From: Alloprevotella sp.
GTDB taxonomy: Bacteria > Bacteroidota > Bacteroidia > Bacteroidales > Bacteroidaceae
Assembly (NCBI GenBank): GCA_017477205.1
Contig: JAFUXE010000059.1
Span: forward strand, 1 to 15,150
Length of the DNA: 15,150 bases
Direction: 5' to 3'
Shown: piece by piece, positions 13,675 to 15,150 of the stretch
Position numbering within the stretch: position 1 is the first letter of the stretch
Layout of the letters: each line of letters begins with the position of its first letter
Translations under genes and position numbers: made by a program
The notes under the pieces: model-generated
What the model was told of the DNA's origin: nothing
Database searches by the model: none
The model's input: the letters and a program-made list of their open reading frames with translations, nothing else

Positions 13675-15150
13675 ATGACAAGAAAGAAGGTGTATCTCGC
13701 TGCCGACTTTGGTGGCGGAAGCGGTCGCGTGATGGCGGGATTCCTCGATGAAACCGCCCAATTCCGCCTTGAGGAGGTATATCGCTTTGCTAATGTTCCC
13801 CTGCGAGACGGCGGATACCTGTGTTGGGACTTTTGGGCGCTCTTCGATGAGTTGAAAGAGGGGCTTCGCCGTGCTGCGGCACGCTATGGCAACGTTATTC
13901 GCAGCCTTGCTGTCGATACTTGGGGCGTTGACTATGGCATCATCGACGCTTCCGAAGGTGGCAACGTGGATAAAAGGCGCTTGCTGGCGCTTCCCGTGTG
14001 CTATCGCGACGAGAGAACCCGAGGTATGCAGGCCAAATTCTTCGAGAAGGTAAGTCGTGCCGAACATTATGCCCTCACCGGCATCCAGCAAATTGACATC
14101 AACACGCTGTTCCAGCTGCTTGCCGAAACAAGAGTTGATATTCTCGCCCATAAAAACGTGTCACTCGCCACCCGTCACTCGTCACTCGTCACTTGTCACT
14201 TGTCACCAAAAATCCTCTTCACTCCTGACCTTTTCAACTATTTCCTCACGGGCGTCGCCTGTAACGAATATACGATTGCATCGACAAGCGAACTTCTGGA
14301 CGCCCGCAGCGGCGAATGGTCGGACGCGACCTTGGCGCAGGCAGGACTTTCGCGGGAGTTGTTCGGCAACATCGTGCATCCGGGTAGCATCCTGGGCATG
14401 CTTCGTCGGGAAATTGCCGATGAAACCGGGCTTTCCGGGGATGTCTCCGTTTGCGCCGTGGGCAGTCACGACACGCAGAGTGCCGTCCTTGCCGCTCCGC
14501 TCGAAGAAGGCTCTGCGTTCCTCAGTAGCGGCACGTGGAGCCTGCTGGGTGTGGAGCTTCCGCGTCCCATCCTGAGCGAGGAGGCGCGCCTTGCCGGTTT
14601 CAGCAATGAGGGGGGCGTGGGTCATAGGATTTGCTTCCTGCAAAACATCCCGGGACTATATCCCCTGCAACGCCTGATGAAGGAGTGGGAAGAGCGCGGC
14701 GAGGCCGAGACTTACGACCGTCTGCTGGCCGAGGCAGCACAGGCTTCCTTCGATGAAACCGCCATTTTTGACGTTGCTGACCCTCGCTTTACGAATCCTG
14801 AAAGCATGGAAACGGAACTTGTCGCCTTCCTGCGCGAACGGGGACTGAGTATAGAGCCCACGAAGGCCATGCTCGCACGTATGGTAATAGAGTCGCTGGC
14901 GACGAAATATACCGATGCGGTGAAAAAGCTCACCGCGATATTGGAAAAGGACGGGTTCGCTCCCCTGCAACGCATCAATATCATCGGTGGTGGCTCGCGT
15001 AACAAGCTCCTCAACCGCCTCACGGCCGAGCGCACAGGTCTCAAGGTCGTAGCAGGTCCCGTAGAGGCTACGGCGATGGGCAACATCCTTTGCCAGATGA
15101 TGGCGGCAGGCGAAATTTCCGACCTTACTGCCGCTCGCGACGTTGTACGG
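13675..15150 (+). CDS. FGGY-family sugar kinase, RhaB-type, probably L-fuculokinase (3' end outside window)
   Basis: ATG at 13675, one base after the fucA stop, and open to the last base: 492 codons with no stop. Motifs: phosphate loop DFGGGSGRV (11-19), substrate-binding VDTWGVDYG (80-88), YRDERTRG (110-117), FTPDLFNYFLTG (182-193), GSHDTQSAV (263-271) with probable catalytic base Asp266, SSGTWSLLG (284-292) and the adenosine motif GGGSRNKLLNRL (438-449). It ends in VEATAMGNILCQMMAAG, so only a few residues are missing. The sequence resembles rhamnulokinase more than E. coli FucK, but the fucI-fucA context points to L-fuculose as the substrate. Residues 162-178 are encoded by a heptamer repeat, between DILAHKN and KILFTPD, and look like added sequence. 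The longest frame is intact, so the enzyme may still be active. Confidence 0.85.
   Translation, partial: MTRKKVYLAADFGGGSGRVMAGFLDETAQFRLEEVYRFANVPLRDGGYLCWDFWALFDELKEGLRRAAARYGNVIRSLAVDTWGVDYGIIDASEGGNVDKRRLLALPVCYRDERTRGMQAKFFEKVSRAEHYALTGIQQIDINTLFQLLAETRVDILAHKNVSLATRHSSLVTCHLSPKILFTPDLFNYFLTGVACNEYTIASTSELLDARSGEWSDATLAQAGLSRELFGNIVHPGSILGMLRREIADETGLSGDVSVCAVGSHDTQSAVLAAPLEEGSAFLSSGTWSLLGVELPRPILSEEARLAGFSNEGGVGHRICFLQNIPGLYPLQRLMKEWEERGEAETYDRLLAEAAQASFDETAIFDVADPRFTNPESMETELVAFLRERGLSIEPTKAMLARMVIESLATKYTDAVKKLTAILEKDGFAPLQRINIIGGGSRNKLLNRLTAERTGLKVVAGPVEATAMGNILCQMMAAGEISDLTAARDVVR
14160..14208 (+). repeat. Heptamer tandem repeat inside the kinase gene, copy C
   Basis: Seven units in perfect register: GTCACTC, GCCACCC, GTCACTC, GTCACTC, GTCACTT, GTCACTT, GTCACCA. 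Because 7 is not divisible by 3, the units cycle through all frames and encode VSLATRHSSLVTCHLSP with no stop. The first two units match the start of the intergenic copy A at 6378 (GTCACTC then GCCGCTC). Confidence 0.9.

Noticed and set aside
11163..13676. Minus-strand open frame of 837 residues across fucI and fucA
   Set aside because: It spans two clear plus-strand genes and has low-complexity composition with no signal or motif. It is a codon-bias shadow.
14160..14208. Kinase as a repeat-disrupted pseudogene
   Set aside because: The frame stays open for 492 codons and every conserved FGGY motif is present on both sides of the repeat, so there is no sign of a frameshift.

Overview
The window reads as a chromosome fragment of a Bacteroidales bacterium, most likely Prevotella or a close relative. 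The GC content is fairly high and Shine-Dalgarno sequences are absent. Promoter-like sites have the Bacteroidetes form TAnnTTTG. Lipoprotein signals are of the MKK...LAAC type. Gene order is fucI-fucA-kinase, and one large secreted glycosidase ends in a GRR-type C-terminal domain. The genus is inferred from these traits, not from any search.

Layout. (1) 1-507 is the 3' end of an alpha/beta hydrolase, closed by a hairpin-plus-T terminator. (2) 651-2353 is a tight three-gene set behind a TACCTTTG box: an epoxide-hydrolase-like alpha/beta hydrolase, a Nim-like FMN-binding protein and a Gdx/SugE-like small multidrug resistance exporter. Together they look like a small detoxification operon. (3) 2354-2632 has no gene but holds a perfect 17-bp inverted repeat. 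(4) 2633-6346 is a 1237-residue secreted GH85 endo-beta-N-acetylglucosaminidase with several accessory domains. (5) 6347-7793 carries minus-strand genes that converge on it: a lipoprotein, a four-helix membrane protein and a candidate 42-residue cysteine-rich peptide. They are separated by GTTTACTY octamer repeats. (6) 8078-9505 is a CstA-family transporter, followed at 9553-11193 by a beta-rich lipoprotein of unknown function. (7) 11256 to the window end is the start of an L-fucose operon: isomerase, aldolase and an FGGY sugar kinase of the RhaB type that runs off the edge.

How it fits together. The GH85 enzyme would release N-glycans from glycoproteins, and fucose is a common N-glycan and mucin sugar. 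FucI, FucA and the kinase would convert it to dihydroxyacetone phosphate and lactaldehyde. A pyruvate/amino-acid transporter of the CstA family is a plausible but unproven partner. The window therefore suggests a host-glycan forager.

The most unusual signal is a family of short tandem repeats (GTTTACTY octamers and GTCACTY heptamers). Two tracts lie between genes. One supplies the end of the small cysteine-rich reading frame, and another lies in frame inside the sugar kinase, encoding about 17 residues of an otherwise well-conserved enzyme. I found no CRISPR array, tRNA, rRNA, transposase or recognisable defence system.
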